Part shown: in pieces, positions 44,286 to 54,711 of the stretch
Layout: every line of letters begins with the position of its first letter
Position numbering within the stretch: the stretch's first letter is position 1
Assembly: GCF_040026395.1 (NCBI RefSeq)
Contig: NZ_CP157278.1
Location: 4,588,001-4,652,000 of the forward strand
Length of the DNA: 64,000 nucleotides
From: Pedobacter lusitanus
GTDB lineage: Bacteria > Bacteroidota > Bacteroidia > Sphingobacteriales > Sphingobacteriaceae
Reading direction: 5' to 3'
Translations under genes and position numbers: made by a program
Notes under the pieces: model-generated
What the model was told of the DNA's origin: nothing
Database searches by the model: none
Seen by the model: the letters and a program-made list of their open reading frames with translations, nothing else

Positions 44286-45749
44286 CTAAACGCTTTCTAA
44301 TATGTTTTCTACGGATTTTACTTCGCCGTTTTCTAATAAAATTCTTTTCTCTATACATGCAGGCAGCTGCGATTCAAAATGGCCGACATAAATCAGCGTT
44401 GTACCATTCTGACATAATTCATCTACCAGTTTGTTGAAATACTGTGTTTGCTGCTGATCCAGACCCTGACAAGGTTCATCCAGGATTAACAGCTCTGGGT
44501 TTTTGATAATAGTGCGGGCTAGAAAAGCAAGTCTCTGTTTACCCAGTGGGAGCTGATTGAGCAGCACATCCTGATATTCCGTTAATCCGAAATAGCTGAT
44601 CAGTTCTGCAGCCTGAGTCTTTTTTGTATAATCAGGTTCACGGAATAAACCAGAACTATCAAAAAAACCAGAGATTATACTTTGTCTGACAGTCGCCAGA
44701 GGATCAAAATACCAGTGTAATTCTGGTGAGATTAATCCAATACGTTTTTTAATATCCCAGATACTTTCACCACTACCTCTTTTGTTACCGAACAAATGAA
44801 GATCATTGGCATAGGCCTGGGGATGATCGCCGGTAATCAAACTTAATAAGGTTGATTTGCCAGATCCATTAGGTCCCTGAAGCAGCCATTTTTCTCCGGC
44901 TTTAACTTCCCAGCTGATATCTTTTAATACCTGTTTTTCTCCGTAACTGATATTTACATTCACCATCCTGATAATGTTTTCAGCCGATGAAACAGGAGTT
45001 TCAGTTAAAAAATCAGGAATTGATTTAGCCTCTTCTTTATCATATTCCTGCAGATGTTCATCAGCAGAGATCTCTACCAGTTTACCTGTTTTGATGGCTG
45101 CAAAACGATGTACCGCTGAAGGTAATTCCTTATCATTGCTGATCAGGATCAACTGCGTCCCAGCTGCGGTAATAGCTTCAAACAGATCATTCAGCTTGTG
45201 CCGGGAAAGTTTATCCAGTCCATTATAGGGCTGGTCTATAATTAACAACTGAGGTTTAAGCCATAAAGCACTAACCAGCTGTAATTTTTTATGCTCTCCA
45301 CTTGACAGCTGAATTAGAGTGGAATCCAGTAAATCAGAAAAGCCCAGAGCAGCTAAAAGTTTTTCGGCTTCGCTGAACTGAAGCTGATGTTTTTTACCAT
45401 AATTTTCTAATTCAAACTTTACGGTAGCGGTAGTTTCCGTTGCCTGTTTATTGTAACGTTGCTGATAATAGAAATTTGACTGACCTTCCAGATCTTTAAA
45501 CTGATACCAGTTTGCTACATAATGTACAAGAGGAGGTAAGCTGCTCTGCGGATCAAAATTGACTTCAATATCACCCTGGAATCTGACCAGACCTGCAATT
45601 GCCTTGGCTAATGATGTTTTGCCACTCCCGCTTATCCCACGTAATAACCAGTTTTCCTTACGGTTGATAACCCAGTTCAAATCCTGCAGCACCAGTTTAT
45701 TGTGGTACTTCAGATTCAGGTTGGCGATATTTACGATGGGTTGTGACAT
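44286..45749 (-). CDS. Double ABC ATPase (ModF/PhrA-like) inside the leu operon
   Basis: 487 residues and no membrane segment. Two ABC domains are in tandem. The first has Walker A GISGSGKTS (38-46), signature LSSGEHKK (148-155) and Walker B LLIIDQPYNGLD with Gln173 in place of the catalytic Glu. The second has Walker A GPNGSGKST (292-300), a degenerate signature LPLGKQR (400-406) and Walker B LLILDEPCQGLD with Glu425. The closest named proteins are ModF/PhrA-type ATPases of unknown function. The start overlaps the leuD stop in TAATG, so it is translated with the pathway genes. A role in BCAA metabolism is inferred from position only. Confidence 0.85.
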   Translation of the reverse strand: MSQPIVNIANLNLKYHNKLVLQDLNWVINRKENWLLRGISGSGKTSLAKAIAGLVRFQGDIEVNFDPQSSLPPLVHYVANWYQFKDLEGQSNFYYQQRYNKQATETTATVKFELENYGKKHQLQFSEAEKLLAALGFSDLLDSTLIQLSSGEHKKLQLVSALWLKPQLLIIDQPYNGLDKLSRHKLNDLFEAITAAGTQLILISNDKELPSAVHRFAAIKTGKLVEISADEHLQEYDKEEAKSIPDFLTETPVSSAENIIRMVNVNISYGEKQVLKDISWEVKAGEKWLLQGPNGSGKSTLLSLITGDHPQAYANDLHLFGNKRGSGESIWDIKKRIGLISPELHWYFDPLATVRQSIISGFFDSSGLFREPDYTKKTQAAELISYFGLTEYQDVLLNQLPLGKQRLAFLARTIIKNPELLILDEPCQGLDQQQTQYFNKLVDELCQNGTTLIYVGHFESQLPACIEKRILLENGEVKSVENILESV

Positions 45750-46333
45750 TATTTTGCTTGCTCGAATTCTTCTATCAAATGTTTCTGGTTTAAGATAAAA
45801 TCGATGTCATCATAACCGTTAATCAGACATGATTTTTTATAGGCGTTAATTTCAAAATCAGCTTTCTCTCCCGTGTCTTTGATTGTCACAGTCTGATTTT
45901 CAAGATCTACATCCAGCTGAGCTTTGTGATTTTTGCTCACTGCTGTATAAATAGCAGATAAGAAATCATCGCTAACCTGGATAGGTAAGAGACCATTGTT
46001 CAACGCATTTCCTTTGAAGATATCTGCAAAGAAGCTGCTGATTACCACATCGAAACCTGCATCCTGAATAGCCCATGCTGCATGTTCACGACTACTGCCG
46101 CAACCAAAGTTTTTTCCTGCTACTAAAATCTGCCCGTTATAAGTTGGATCATTCAGTACAAAATCCGGTTTAGGCGTATTATCACCATTATAACGCCAGT
46201 CACGGAACAGGTTTTCGCCAAAACCTTCACGGGTAGTCGCCTTTAAAAACCTGGCCGGAATGATCTGGTCAGTATCGATGTTTTCTATATTTAATGGCAC
46301 AATTGCCGATATTAATCTTTCGAATTTTTTCAT
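45749..46333 (-). CDS. leuD: 3-isopropylmalate dehydratase small subunit
   Basis: 194 residues from the ATG at 46333; an upstream ATG at 46411 would read through a hairpin repeat and is unlikely. With LeuC it isomerises 2- to 3-isopropylmalate. The swivel-domain motifs are [34 protein letters not shown] and [19 protein letters not shown]. The TAATG overlap with the ABC ATPase start couples the two. The 108-bp gap to leuC is filled by a dispersed hairpin. Confidence 0.95.
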   Translation of the reverse strand: MKKFERLISAIVPLNIENIDTDQIIPARFLKATTREGFGENLFRDWRYNGDNTPKPDFVLNDPTYNGQILVAGKNFGCGSSREHAAWAIQDAGFDVVISSFFADIFKGNALNNGLLPIQVSDDFLSAIYTAVSKNHKAQLDVDLENQTVTIKDTGEKADFEINAYKKSCLINGYDDIDFILNQKHLIEEFEQAK

Positions 46334-46349
46334 TGGTATATAAAGATTT

Positions 46350-46426
46350 TTAACGGTAATGAAGCTATCATGTGCTATCCGATTATATTCATTTCGGCTG
46401 TTCTGCTGCACATGATGGTTTCATCA
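46350..46426. repeat. Dispersed hairpin repeat, copy B
   Basis: TGAAGCTATCATGTGC (46360-46375) and GCACATGATGGTTTCA (46408-46423) form a 16-bp stem with only G-U type exceptions. The loop contains TTCATTTCGGCT, shared with copy A at 772-850. It occupies the leuC-leuD spacer. Confidence 0.65.
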
Positions 46427-46441
46427 TCAGGTATGGTTTGT

Positions 46442-47848
46442 CTAAGCCTCAGTTAACATTTCTCTTACATCAGTAATTCTACCAGTAACAGCAGCAGCAG
46501 CGGCGGTTAAAGGACTTACCAGTAAAGTTCTTGCATCAGGACCCTGGCGACCTTCAAAATTTCTGTTCGAAGTAGAAACACAGTATTTTCCTGCCGGGAT
46601 TTTATCTTCATTCATACCCAGGCAGGCACTGCATCCTGGCTCGCGAAGCTGAAAACCAGCTTGTTCAAAAATCCTGTCCAGACCTTCGTTTTTAGCTTGT
46701 TGTTCCACTTGTTTTGAACCAGGTACAATCCAGACAGTTACGTTTTCTGCCTTTTGTTTCCCTTTTACAAATTCTGCTACTTCCCGTAAATCTTCAATAC
46801 GTGAATTGGTACAGCTACCAATAAAAACATAATCAACAGGTTTTCCGATTAATGATGAATCATCTTCAAATCCCATGTAATCAAGTGCTTTCTGATACGA
46901 TAATTGCTCTTTATCAGGTTGTGAAGTTGTTGAAGGGATATTTTCCTGAATACCCATACCCATACCCGGATTTGTTCCGTAAGTAATCATCGGGGCAATA
47001 TCTTCTGCTTTGAAAGTTAATACACTATCAAATTTTGCGTCAGCATCACTGTATAAGGTTTTCCAGTAGCTAAGTGCTTTATCCCACTCCGCACCGGCCG
47101 GAGCAAACTCTCTGCCTTTAACATAATCGAAAGTAGTCTGGTCAGGAGCGATTAAACCACCTCTGGCACCCATTTCTATACTCATATTACAGATAGTCAT
47201 TCTGGCTTCCATACTTAAAGCCTCGATTGCCGAACCTGCATATTCAATAAAATAACCGGTACCACCAGCTGCAGATATTTTAGAGATGATATATAAAATG
47301 ATGTCCTTAGCAGACACACCTTTTCCTAAAGTACCGTTAACCTCAATTTTCATGGTCTTAGGTTTTTGCTGTAATAAACATTGCGTTGCAAAAACCTGTT
47401 CTACCTGCGAAGTACCTATACCAAATGCAATAGCACCAAAAGCTCCGTGAGTTGAGGTATGGCTATCACCACAAACCATAGTTTTGCCTGGCAGGGTAAT
47501 TCCCAGCTCAGGGCCGATAACATGAACAATTCCCTGAAAAGGGTGCCCAAGACCATACAGTTCTATACCGAATTCTGCACAGTTTTTTGTCAGCATGTCT
47601 ACCTGGTAACGTGAAAGTTCTTCTTTGATCGGCAATAACTGATCAATAGTTGGTACATTATGGTCTGCAGTAGCCACAGTTTGCTGCGGACGGAAAACAG
47701 GTAAACCTCTTTTGCGTAAACCATCGAAAGCCTGAGGAGAAGTCACCTCGTGTATTAAGTGTGTATCAATATATAGAATATCAGGAAATCCTGGTTCGCT
47801 TTTTACAACGTGCGCATCCCATATTTTTTCTACTAATGTTTTTGACAT
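46442..47848 (-). CDS. leuC: 3-isopropylmalate dehydratase large subunit
   Basis: 468 residues. It is the aconitase-type catalytic subunit with a [4Fe-4S] cluster. Cluster cysteines are visible in [14 protein letters not shown] and [13 protein letters not shown], and [20 protein letters not shown] is the family signature. [12 protein letters not shown] near the C-terminus binds substrate. It is separated from ilvC by 58 bp containing a small hairpin. Confidence 0.96.
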   Translation of the reverse strand: MSKTLVEKIWDAHVVKSEPGFPDILYIDTHLIHEVTSPQAFDGLRKRGLPVFRPQQTVATADHNVPTIDQLLPIKEELSRYQVDMLTKNCAEFGIELYGLGHPFQGIVHVIGPELGITLPGKTMVCGDSHTSTHGAFGAIAFGIGTSQVEQVFATQCLLQQKPKTMKIEVNGTLGKGVSAKDIILYIISKISAAGGTGYFIEYAGSAIEALSMEARMTICNMSIEMGARGGLIAPDQTTFDYVKGREFAPAGAEWDKALSYWKTLYSDADAKFDSVLTFKAEDIAPMITYGTNPGMGMGIQENIPSTTSQPDKEQLSYQKALDYMGFEDDSSLIGKPVDYVFIGSCTNSRIEDLREVAEFVKGKQKAENVTVWIVPGSKQVEQQAKNEGLDRIFEQAGFQLREPGCSACLGMNEDKIPAGKYCVSTSNRNFEGRQGPDARTLLVSPLTAAAAAVTGRITDVREMLTEA

Positions 47849-47865
47849 CTTATGATTGTTTTTGT

Positions 47866-47896
47866 AAACCTCTCAGGTTATTGGCCCAAGAGGTTT
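47866..47896 (-). other. Small intercistronic hairpin between ilvC and leuC
   Basis: AAACCTCT (47866-47873) pairs with AGAGGTTT (47889-47896) around a 15-base loop. No U-run follows on the minus strand, so it is more likely an mRNA processing or stability element than a terminator. Confidence 0.35.
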
Positions 47897-47906
47897 TGTA
47901 TTATTC

Positions 47907-49388
47907 TTATACTGTTTTAATCGATTTCATTGCAGTCATTGCTTTTCTTAACTCAGCTCCGATAGTTTCAACCTGATGAGAGCGGATTACTTCATTCACT
48001 GCAATCAGAGCTCTGTTATCTACAGAACCATCTTTACCTTCATTAAAGTTTTTACCGATCAGGTCAGTATCCACATGCTTCATGAAATCTGCCAGTAACG
48101 GTTTGCAGGCATGATCAAATAAATAGCAGCCATATTCTGCAGTATCAGAGATTACTCTGTTCATTTCAAATAATTTCTTACGGGCAATCGTATTGGCAAT
48201 CAGCGGAGTTTCATGTAATGACTCATAATAAGCAGATTCTGGTTTAATTCCTGCCTCAACCATAGTTTCAAAAGCCAGTTCAACACCTGCTCTGATAAAA
48301 GCAACCATTAATAAAGCATGATCGAAATATTCCTGTTCACCAATTTTGACATTACCTGCAGGTGTTTTCTCAAAAGCAGTTTCGCCGGTAGCTGCACGCC
48401 AAGCCAGTAAATTTTTATCTCCTGCTGCCCAATCTTCCATCATGATACGACTGAATTCACCACTCATAATATCATCCTGATGCTTTTGAAACAATGGACG
48501 CATGATGGTTTTTAATTCTTCAGAGAGCTCAAATGCTTTAATCTTGGCCACATTGCTCAATCTGTCCATCATTGCGGTGATTCCACCTTGTTTTAAAGCT
48601 TCAGTGATTACTTCCACACCGTATTGTACCAGTCTTGAAGCATAACCTGCATCGATTCCCTTCTCAACCATTTTATCAAATGAAAGGATAGACCCAGTTT
48701 GCAGTAAACCACAAAGGATAGTCTGCTCACCCATTAAATCTGATTTCACCTCGGCTACAAAAGATGATTTTAATACACCCGCTCTGTGTCCGCCTGTTCC
48801 GGCACAATAAGCTTTTGCCTGTGCCAGACCTTTTCCTTCAGGATCATTTTCAGGGTGCACAGCGATTAAAGTTGGTACACCAAAACCTCTTACATATTCT
48901 GCTCTTACTTCACTTCCCGGACATTTAGGGGCTACCATGATCACTGTAATATCTTTACGGATCTGCATTCCTTCTTCAACAATGTTAAAACCGTGTGAGT
49001 ATAATAAAGTAGCTCCTTTTTTCATTAGGGGCATAATTGCATTAACTACCGAAGTATGTTGTTTATCAGGCGTAAGATTAACTACAACATCAGCTTCTGG
49101 AACTAATTCTTCGTAAGTACCAACTGCAAAATTGTTTTCAGTAGCATTTTTCCATGAATCTCTTTTGCCTTCAATAGCTTCTTTGCGTAAAGTATAAGAA
49201 ACATTTAAACCACTATCTCTTAAGTTTAAACCCTGGTTTAGTCCCTGAGCACCACAGCCTACAATGACTATTTTTTTTCCTTTTAATGCATCTACACCAT
49301 CCAGGAATTCTGAACTGTCCATGAAATCACAAACACCTAACTGGTTTAATTTTTCTCTGAGAGGAAGTGTGTTAAAATAATTTGACAT
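47907..49388 (-). CDS. ilvC: Ketol-acid reductoisomerase, class II (long form)
   Basis: 493 residues, the class II length found in E. coli and plants (class I is about 330). It rearranges and reduces acetohydroxy acids with NADPH. The nucleotide-binding loop is [36 protein letters not shown] and [20 protein letters not shown] carry the conserved metal-binding acidic residues. The C-terminal helical domain is duplicated. The gene lies 71 bp downstream of ilvN. Confidence 0.95.
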   Translation of the reverse strand: MSNYFNTLPLREKLNQLGVCDFMDSSEFLDGVDALKGKKIVIVGCGAQGLNQGLNLRDSGLNVSYTLRKEAIEGKRDSWKNATENNFAVGTYEELVPEADVVVNLTPDKQHTSVVNAIMPLMKKGATLLYSHGFNIVEEGMQIRKDITVIMVAPKCPGSEVRAEYVRGFGVPTLIAVHPENDPEGKGLAQAKAYCAGTGGHRAGVLKSSFVAEVKSDLMGEQTILCGLLQTGSILSFDKMVEKGIDAGYASRLVQYGVEVITEALKQGGITAMMDRLSNVAKIKAFELSEELKTIMRPLFQKHQDDIMSGEFSRIMMEDWAAGDKNLLAWRAATGETAFEKTPAGNVKIGEQEYFDHALLMVAFIRAGVELAFETMVEAGIKPESAYYESLHETPLIANTIARKKLFEMNRVISDTAEYGCYLFDHACKPLLADFMKHVDTDLIGKNFNEGKDGSVDNRALIAVNEVIRSHQVETIGAELRKAMTAMKSIKTV

Positions 49389-49459
49389 CGTTTATTGTTT
49401 TTTGATTTTTAAGGTTCTTTTAATTATTTGTTTGGCTAATTATTTATATCTGAAACAGA

Positions 49460-50080
49460 TTACATGGTAAATACATTCTTTTCTTTATCAAGGAATTCAT
49501 TTTCAATCACATCATGACCCGGGTCAAGACGCTCGAATTCTCTTAGTTTACTATTGAAACCTGTGCTGTCTTTGATAATAGCTACACGTGCACTTCTGAC
49601 AAATTCGATCAGTCCATATGGTTGTAATACTTCGATCAGTTTATCTGTTTCGGTACGGTGACCAGTGGTTTCAAAAACTGTATAATCTTTACGGATGACC
49701 ACAGCCCGGGCTCCGTTTTCACGTAGCAGACGTTCAACCAGTACTTTTTCCTGAATGGTGTCTGTTGGTACTTTGTACAGGGCAAGTTCCTGCCAGATAA
49801 TATCCTCGTTGGTGTTGAAATATACTTTAAGAACTTCTACCTGTTTTTCTATCTGTCTGGCCAGTTTACGTACTACTTCTTCAGTTTCTGTAATCAGTAT
49901 ATTGAAACGGTGGATGTGTTCAATTTCAGAAGGAGAGACATTCAGACTTTCAATATTGATCTTTCTTCTTGAAAATATAATTGCGATACGATTAAGTATA
50001 CCAATCTGATTTTCAGTGTATACCGTAATAGTAAATTCCTGTTTAGCATTTGCTGAATCTATGTCTTGAGAATTGCTCAT
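49460..50080 (-). CDS. ilvN: Acetolactate synthase small (regulatory) subunit
   Basis: 206 residues. An ACT domain occupies residues 14-90 (FTITVYTENQIGILNRIAII, the usual start; NVSPSEIEHIHRFNI). A C-terminal ALS_ss-type domain (LVERLLRENGARAVVIR) follows. It binds valine or related end products and controls the catalytic subunit, whose gene ends 9 bp upstream. A short N-terminal extension precedes the ACT domain. Confidence 0.92.
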   Translation of the reverse strand: MSNSQDIDSANAKQEFTITVYTENQIGILNRIAIIFSRRKINIESLNVSPSEIEHIHRFNILITETEEVVRKLARQIEKQVEVLKVYFNTNEDIIWQELALYKVPTDTIQEKVLVERLLRENGARAVVIRKDYTVFETTGHRTETDKLIEVLQPYGLIEFVRSARVAIIKDSTGFNSKLREFERLDPGHDVIENEFLDKEKNVFTM

Positions 50081-50089
50081 AATCGTTAA

Positions 50090-51829
50090 TTATTTAAGTC
50101 TGATTTCACCTACACTACAGCCCTGAGGAACCATAGGGAATACATTATGTTCTTTACTAACCATTACCTCTAAAAGGAATGATCCGGGATGCTGCAGCAT
50201 TTGTTCCAGTGAGCCCACCAGGTCAGCACGTTCAGTAACTTTTTTACCTGCTATATAATAAGACTCAGCAAGTTTGACAAAATCAGGACTGGTGATGTCA
50301 ACGAATGAATAGCGTTTTTCATTGAATAACTGCTGCCATTGACGTACCATGCCCAGAAACTGATTGTTAAGGATCAGTATTTTGACATCTACACCAAATT
50401 GCATAATCGTACCTAATTCCTGTAAGGTCATCTGGAATCCACCGTCGCCAATTACAGCTACAACTGTACGGTTAGGAGCACCGAATTTTGCACCTATAGC
50501 AGCAGGTAAACCAAAGCCCATAGTCCCCAGTCCACCGCTGGTCACAGTCAGACGGCTTGCGTTTAGCTTTCCATATCTGCAGGCTACCATCTGGTGCTGT
50601 CCAACATCACTTACAATTACTGCCTCACCTTTAGTTAATATATTCAGCTGATGAATAACCTCACCCATAGTTAATTCTCCGCTTTGCGGATTTAATTCTG
50701 GTTCAATCAGGTCTTCTTTTTCAATTTTTTCAAATGCTTTAAATTCAGCTAACCATTCAGGATGTGTTTTTTCAGTAACCAGTTTGGTCAGCAGGGGAAG
50801 GGTTTCTTTGCAATCTCCCCAAACAGGTACATCAGCTTTTACATTTTTATCGATCTCAGCCGGATCAATATCCAGATGTACAACTTTTGCCTGTTTAGCA
50901 TATTTATCCAGACGACCAGTTACACGATCGTCAAAACGCATCCCGATAGCAATCAATACATCACATTCATTGGTTTGTACATTCGGTCCGTAATTGCCGT
51001 GCATACCAAGCATACCTACATTCAGGGGATGATCTGTTGGAATAGCGCCGGCCCCCAGAATGGTCCAGGCTGCCGGAATACCACTTTTTTCTACAAAAGC
51101 CTGAAATTCAGCTTCTGCATTACCTAATGAGACTCCCTGTCCGAACAGAATAAAAGGCTTTTTGGCACTATTGATTAAGGCAGCAGCCTGCTCAATATAT
51201 TCGTTTCTTATAATTGGTTTCGGACGATAACTGCGGATATGAGTACAAGGGGTATAACCTTCATAATCAAACAGCTGCATCTGAGCATTCTTGGTAATAT
51301 CAATTAATACCGGTCCTGGTCTTCCGCTTCTGGCGATATAAAATGCTTTTGCCAGTGCAGCAGGTATTTCATTGGCATCAGTGACCTGGTAGTTCCATTT
51401 GGTTACTGGTGTAGTAATGTTGATTACATCAGTTTCCTGAAAAGCATCAGTACCTAAAAGATGAGCAAATACCTGTCCGGTGATACACACCAGAGGAGTA
51501 CTGTCTATCTGGGCATCGGCCAGTCCGGTAACCAGATTGGTTGCTCCGGGGCCACTGGTTGCGAAAACAACACCGACTTTACCGGAAGTGCGGGCAAAAC
51601 CCTGAGCTGCGTGTGTCGCGCCCTGCTCATGTCTTACCAATATGTGATTTAACTTTTCTTTATAATCATAAATTGCATCATAGATAGGCATGATGGCTCC
51701 ACCGGGATATCCGAAAATAGTTTCGGTTCCTTCGGCAATTAATCCTTCGAGCAAGGCTACAGAACCTGTTACCTGTTTGGTTTCTTTAGGTGCTGCAGGG
51801 GTGGTAGTTACCTCTTGTAATGTGTCCAT
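50090..51829 (-). CDS. ilvB: Acetolactate synthase large (catalytic) subunit
   Basis: 579 residues. It is a ThDP enzyme making acetolactate or acetohydroxybutyrate. Motifs are IFGYPGGAIMPIYDAIYDY, the catalytic Glu region in LVRHEQGATHAAQGFA and SGPGATNLVTGLADA near the start. GDGGFQMTLQELGTIMQFGV followed by ILNNQ is the ThDP-Mg site. The N-terminal 20 residues are low complexity (Thr/Pro/Ala). It is followed directly by ilvN. Confidence 0.96.
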   Translation of the reverse strand: MDTLQEVTTTPAAPKETKQVTGSVALLEGLIAEGTETIFGYPGGAIMPIYDAIYDYKEKLNHILVRHEQGATHAAQGFARTSGKVGVVFATSGPGATNLVTGLADAQIDSTPLVCITGQVFAHLLGTDAFQETDVINITTPVTKWNYQVTDANEIPAALAKAFYIARSGRPGPVLIDITKNAQMQLFDYEGYTPCTHIRSYRPKPIIRNEYIEQAAALINSAKKPFILFGQGVSLGNAEAEFQAFVEKSGIPAAWTILGAGAIPTDHPLNVGMLGMHGNYGPNVQTNECDVLIAIGMRFDDRVTGRLDKYAKQAKVVHLDIDPAEIDKNVKADVPVWGDCKETLPLLTKLVTEKTHPEWLAEFKAFEKIEKEDLIEPELNPQSGELTMGEVIHQLNILTKGEAVIVSDVGQHQMVACRYGKLNASRLTVTSGGLGTMGFGLPAAIGAKFGAPNRTVVAVIGDGGFQMTLQELGTIMQFGVDVKILILNNQFLGMVRQWQQLFNEKRYSFVDITSPDFVKLAESYYIAGKKVTERADLVGSLEQMLQHPGSFLLEVMVSKEHNVFPMVPQGCSVGEIRLK

Positions 51830-51861
51830 TTTATTTGCTTTTAATTTGGGGCCTTGGTTAA

Positions 51862-53559
51862 TTAATCAGTGTAGGCGTCTGTAACACAGCCTTCACTTGC
51901 GTTGCTTACTTGTTTCAGATACTTATAAAGGACGCCGCTTTTGACGGGTGGTGGTAACTGTTTCCATTCGGATCTTCTTTGTGCAAGTTCCTCGTCAGAA
52001 ATATTTAATTGAATTGTGTTTGTAACCGCATCAATAGTGATAATATCGTTATCTCTAACCAGTCCGATATTTCCTCCATCCCAGGCTTCCGGTGTAATAT
52101 GGCCTACTACAAAACCATGTGTACCTCCAGAGAAGCGTCCATCTGTAATTAACGCAACTGATTTACCTAAACCCGCACCTATAATTGCAGAAGTTGGTTT
52201 TAACATTTCCGGCATTCCGGGAGCTCCTTTAGGACCGACATTGGTGATCACTACAACATCACCACGCTGAACTTTTCCACTTTGAATTCCTGCAATTAGT
52301 TTTTGCTCTCCTTCAAATACACGGGCAGGGCCCTCAAATCTTTCTCCTTCTTTACCGCTGATTTTGGCTACTGCCCCTTTTTCGGCAAGATTACCATAAA
52401 GCATTTGCAGGTGTCCTGTGCTTTTTAATGCATGTGTTACCGGGAAAATTACCTTCTGTTCCTCAAAATTCAGATCTGCAGCTTCGGCTACGTTTTCTGC
52501 TATGGTTTTACCAGTAACGGTCATACAATCGCCATGGATCAGTCCAACTTTTAACAGATATTTTAAGACAGCCGGAATACCACCTATCTCATGCACATCT
52601 TCCATCAGATACTGTCCACTTGGTTTTAAATCAGCCAGCACCGGTGTATTATCACTTATACGCTGGAAATCTTCCAGTTTTAAAGTTAAGCCTACAGATT
52701 TTGCCATGGCAATCAAATGCAATACAGCATTAGTCGAACCACCTAATACCATGACAGTTACTATAGCATTGTGAAATGCTTTTTCCGTCATGATGTCTGA
52801 TGGTAAAATGTTTTTTTCTAACAGTACTCTGATGGCTATTCCTGCATTCAGACATTCCTGTTTTTTCTCCTCACTCAATGCCGGATAAGATGAGCTGTAA
52901 GGTAAGCTCATCCCTAAAGCTTCAATAGCAGAGGCCATTGTATTAGCGGTATACATTCCGCCACAGGCACCTGCACCGGGACATGTATGGCGGATGATAC
53001 CCTGATAATCTTCTTCAGATAAATTACCTGCTAATTTCTCACCTAATGCTTCAAAAGCCGAGACTATATTCAGTGATTTTCCTTTGTATTTTCCGGAGTG
53101 GATACTACCTCCGTAAACCATAATCGAAGGTCTGTTCAAACGTCCCATAGCCATGATTGATCCGGGCATGTTTTTATCGCATCCAGGGATGGTAATCAGG
53201 CCGTCATAGTATTGTCCGCCGCAAATTGTTTCAATAGAGTCTGCAATTACATCTCTGGATACCAATGAATAACGCATTCCTTCAGTACCATTGGACATGC
53301 CATCACTGACTCCAATAGTTCCAAAGGTTAAACCGACCATTTCATTTTTCCACACGCCGTCTTTAACAATTTTAGCCAAATCATTTAAGTGCATATTACA
53401 GGTGTTTCCATCATAACCCATGCTGGCAATACCCACCTGAGCTTTCTGCATATCTTCTGTAGTCAGACCAATACCGTACAACATAGCCTGTGCGCCTGGT
53501 TGGGTAGGATCTTGTGTGAAAACTTTGCTGTAGCGGTTCAATTCTGGTGTTTGTGACAT
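51862..53559 (-). CDS. ilvD: Dihydroxy-acid dehydratase
   Basis: 565 residues. It dehydrates dihydroxy acids to the 2-oxo acids for valine and isoleucine and carries an Fe-S cluster. Motifs are [24 protein letters not shown] ([16 protein letters not shown]), [35 protein letters not shown] and the C-terminal [20 protein letters not shown]. Cluster cysteines appear in these segments. The gene is second in the operon, 21 bp after ilvE. Confidence 0.96.
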   Translation of the reverse strand: MSQTPELNRYSKVFTQDPTQPGAQAMLYGIGLTTEDMQKAQVGIASMGYDGNTCNMHLNDLAKIVKDGVWKNEMVGLTFGTIGVSDGMSNGTEGMRYSLVSRDVIADSIETICGGQYYDGLITIPGCDKNMPGSIMAMGRLNRPSIMVYGGSIHSGKYKGKSLNIVSAFEALGEKLAGNLSEEDYQGIIRHTCPGAGACGGMYTANTMASAIEALGMSLPYSSSYPALSEEKKQECLNAGIAIRVLLEKNILPSDIMTEKAFHNAIVTVMVLGGSTNAVLHLIAMAKSVGLTLKLEDFQRISDNTPVLADLKPSGQYLMEDVHEIGGIPAVLKYLLKVGLIHGDCMTVTGKTIAENVAEAADLNFEEQKVIFPVTHALKSTGHLQMLYGNLAEKGAVAKISGKEGERFEGPARVFEGEQKLIAGIQSGKVQRGDVVVITNVGPKGAPGMPEMLKPTSAIIGAGLGKSVALITDGRFSGGTHGFVVGHITPEAWDGGNIGLVRDNDIITIDAVTNTIQLNISDEELAQRRSEWKQLPPPVKSGVLYKYLKQVSNASEGCVTDAYTD

Positions 53560-53580
53560 CTTCTAGTTTTATGGTTTTTG

Positions 53581-54471
53581 TTATATGATTACTTCGTAGT
53601 TTTGTTTCTCTAATACCAATGCTTTATAGGTACGCTGTAAGGTTGCCCCTAAACTCTCTGTCCAGATTGCAGGGAAAGTGACGTCATCTACAGACGCAAT
53701 TCCGGCAATTTCTACCGCTGTTCCGCAGAAGAAAGCACTGTCAGCATTTTTCAAATCATCAACCGATAAGTGCTTTTCAATACATTCTATATCAAGTGTT
53801 TTACATAATCTGAGAACCGTTGCTCTGGTTATGCCTGCTAAGATATTTCCCAGTGGGGGAGTATATAACCTGCCATTTTTCTCGATGAAGATGTTAGCTC
53901 CCGGGGCTTCAGCAATGTTATTATTCATATCCAGCAGAATGGCCTCATCAAAGCCTTTACTTTTTGCTTCAGTTGTGGCCAGTATAGAATTCACATAATG
54001 ACCGCTGGCTTTGGCTTCAACATGAGTTGATTTTGGATTTGGTCTCTGATACGTTGAAACACAGGCTTTTTGCAGTTGTGTTCCAAGATATGCTCCCCAT
54101 TCCCATGCGCAGATCAGGATCGAAACTTCTGTTGCCGCAGAAAGAGTCATATTAGGTGCGCAATACACTAAAGGACGGATATAAGCGTCTTTTATGTTGT
54201 TCTTTTCCAGTAATTTATAGGTTTGTTTAATCAGTTCGTTTTTGTCGAATGGAAAAGGAATATGCATCAATTCTGCAGAACGTTGCAGGCGGTCATAATG
54301 CTCTTTTGCTTTAAATATTCTGGTTCCGTTATGCGTATTGTACGCACGGATACCTTCAAAAACTGCATAGCCATAATGTAAAGATTGGCTATACAAACTT
54401 GTTTTGGCTTCTGCGGCCTTGATAAACTTCCCGTTTAAGTAAAGGACTGTGGCTGAATCGTAGTATTGCAT
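53581..54471 (-). CDS. ilvE: Branched-chain amino acid aminotransferase
   Basis: 296 residues from the ATG at 54471. An upstream ATG (54507) falls within the U-run of the attenuator and would add an Arg/Asn/Lys-rich tail, so it is rejected. It is a fold-IV PLP enzyme that transaminates the 2-oxo acids to Val, Leu and Ile. The N-terminus SLHYGYAVFEGIRAYNTHNG, the PLP lysine in EAKASGHYVNSILA and the turn IAEAPGANIFIEKNG are typical. It is the first structural gene of the operon, 36 bp after the attenuator. Confidence 0.95.
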   Translation of the reverse strand: MQYYDSATVLYLNGKFIKAAEAKTSLYSQSLHYGYAVFEGIRAYNTHNGTRIFKAKEHYDRLQRSAELMHIPFPFDKNELIKQTYKLLEKNNIKDAYIRPLVYCAPNMTLSAATEVSILICAWEWGAYLGTQLQKACVSTYQRPNPKSTHVEAKASGHYVNSILATTEAKSKGFDEAILLDMNNNIAEAPGANIFIEKNGRLYTPPLGNILAGITRATVLRLCKTLDIECIEKHLSVDDLKNADSAFFCGTAVEIAGIASVDDVTFPAIWTESLGATLQRTYKALVLEKQNYEVII

Positions 54472-54506
54472 TTTGTTTTTGTTTCGGTTGTTCGGTTTTG
54501 CTCTCA

Positions 54507-54536
54507 TTAAAAAAGCGCCTCTGTTGGGAGGCGCTT
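54507..54536 (-). terminator. Attenuator terminator of the ilv-leu operon
   Basis: On the minus strand AAGCGCCTC (54536-54528) pairs with GAGGCGCTT (54521-54513) around the loop CCAACA and runs into TTTTTTA. It lies between the leader peptide and ilvE, where an unregulated terminator would silence the operon. Confidence 0.9.
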
Positions 54537-54565
54537 GCGGATATTTTTGTAGGTTAAATATTCAT

Positions 54566-54649
54566 TTACAGCGCCTTAGTCTCCTGAAGAATCAGCAGAA
54601 TAATTAGGTTAATAATGACATTAATTTGCGCTTTGAATAAACCTTTCAT
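54566..54649 (-). CDS. ilv operon leader peptide (27 residues)
   Basis: A short ORF, read directly from the reverse strand: ATG at 54649-54647, stop TAA at 54568-54566. The peptide starts MKGLFKAQ, then residues 9-21 read INVIINLIILLIL, and it ends QETKAL. Of these 13 residues, six are Ile, four Leu, one Val and two Asn, exactly the amino acids made by the downstream enzymes (Asn aside). Codons 25-27 encode the sequence AGGCGCT, which can pair with the 5' arm of the terminator. Together these are the hallmarks of ribosome-mediated attenuation. It is not a functional enzyme. Confidence 0.85.
   Translation of the reverse strand: MKGLFKAQINVIINLIILLILQETKAL
54570..54576 (-). promoter_or_regulatory. 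Antiterminator half in the leader ORF
   Basis: On the minus strand AGGCGCT (54576-54570) is complementary over seven bases to AGCGCCT of the terminator 5' arm (54535-54529). It duplicates the 3' arm of the terminator, so the two pairings exclude each other. A ribosome stalled in the Ile/Leu/Val codons (54625-54587) leaves it at least partly free; one that reaches the stop codon covers it. Confidence 0.75.
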
Positions 54650-54680
54650 TTCTTAGTTTTTTTGTTTGCTTTATATAAAT

Positions 54681-54711
54681 ACAATTTAGTTCTTGCTTTA
54701 CAGACTGTCAA
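54681..54711 (-). promoter_or_regulatory. Promoter of the ilv-leu operon
   Basis: On the minus strand TTG (54711-54709, within TTGACA), 20 bases, then TAAATTGT (54688-54681). This matches the Bacteroidota -33 TTG / -7 TAnnTTTG pattern apart from one missing T in the second box. A start site about 25 bases before the leader ATG would result. Confidence 0.6.

Noticed and set aside
46333..46411. Longer leuD start giving a 26-residue extension
   Set aside because: The extra codons are encoded by a dispersed hairpin repeat and are unlike LeuD; the family start is the ATG at 46333.
54471..54507. Longer ilvE start at 54507
   Set aside because: The ATG lies in the U-run of the attenuator and the extra residues are Arg/Asn/Lys-rich; the conserved start is at 54471.
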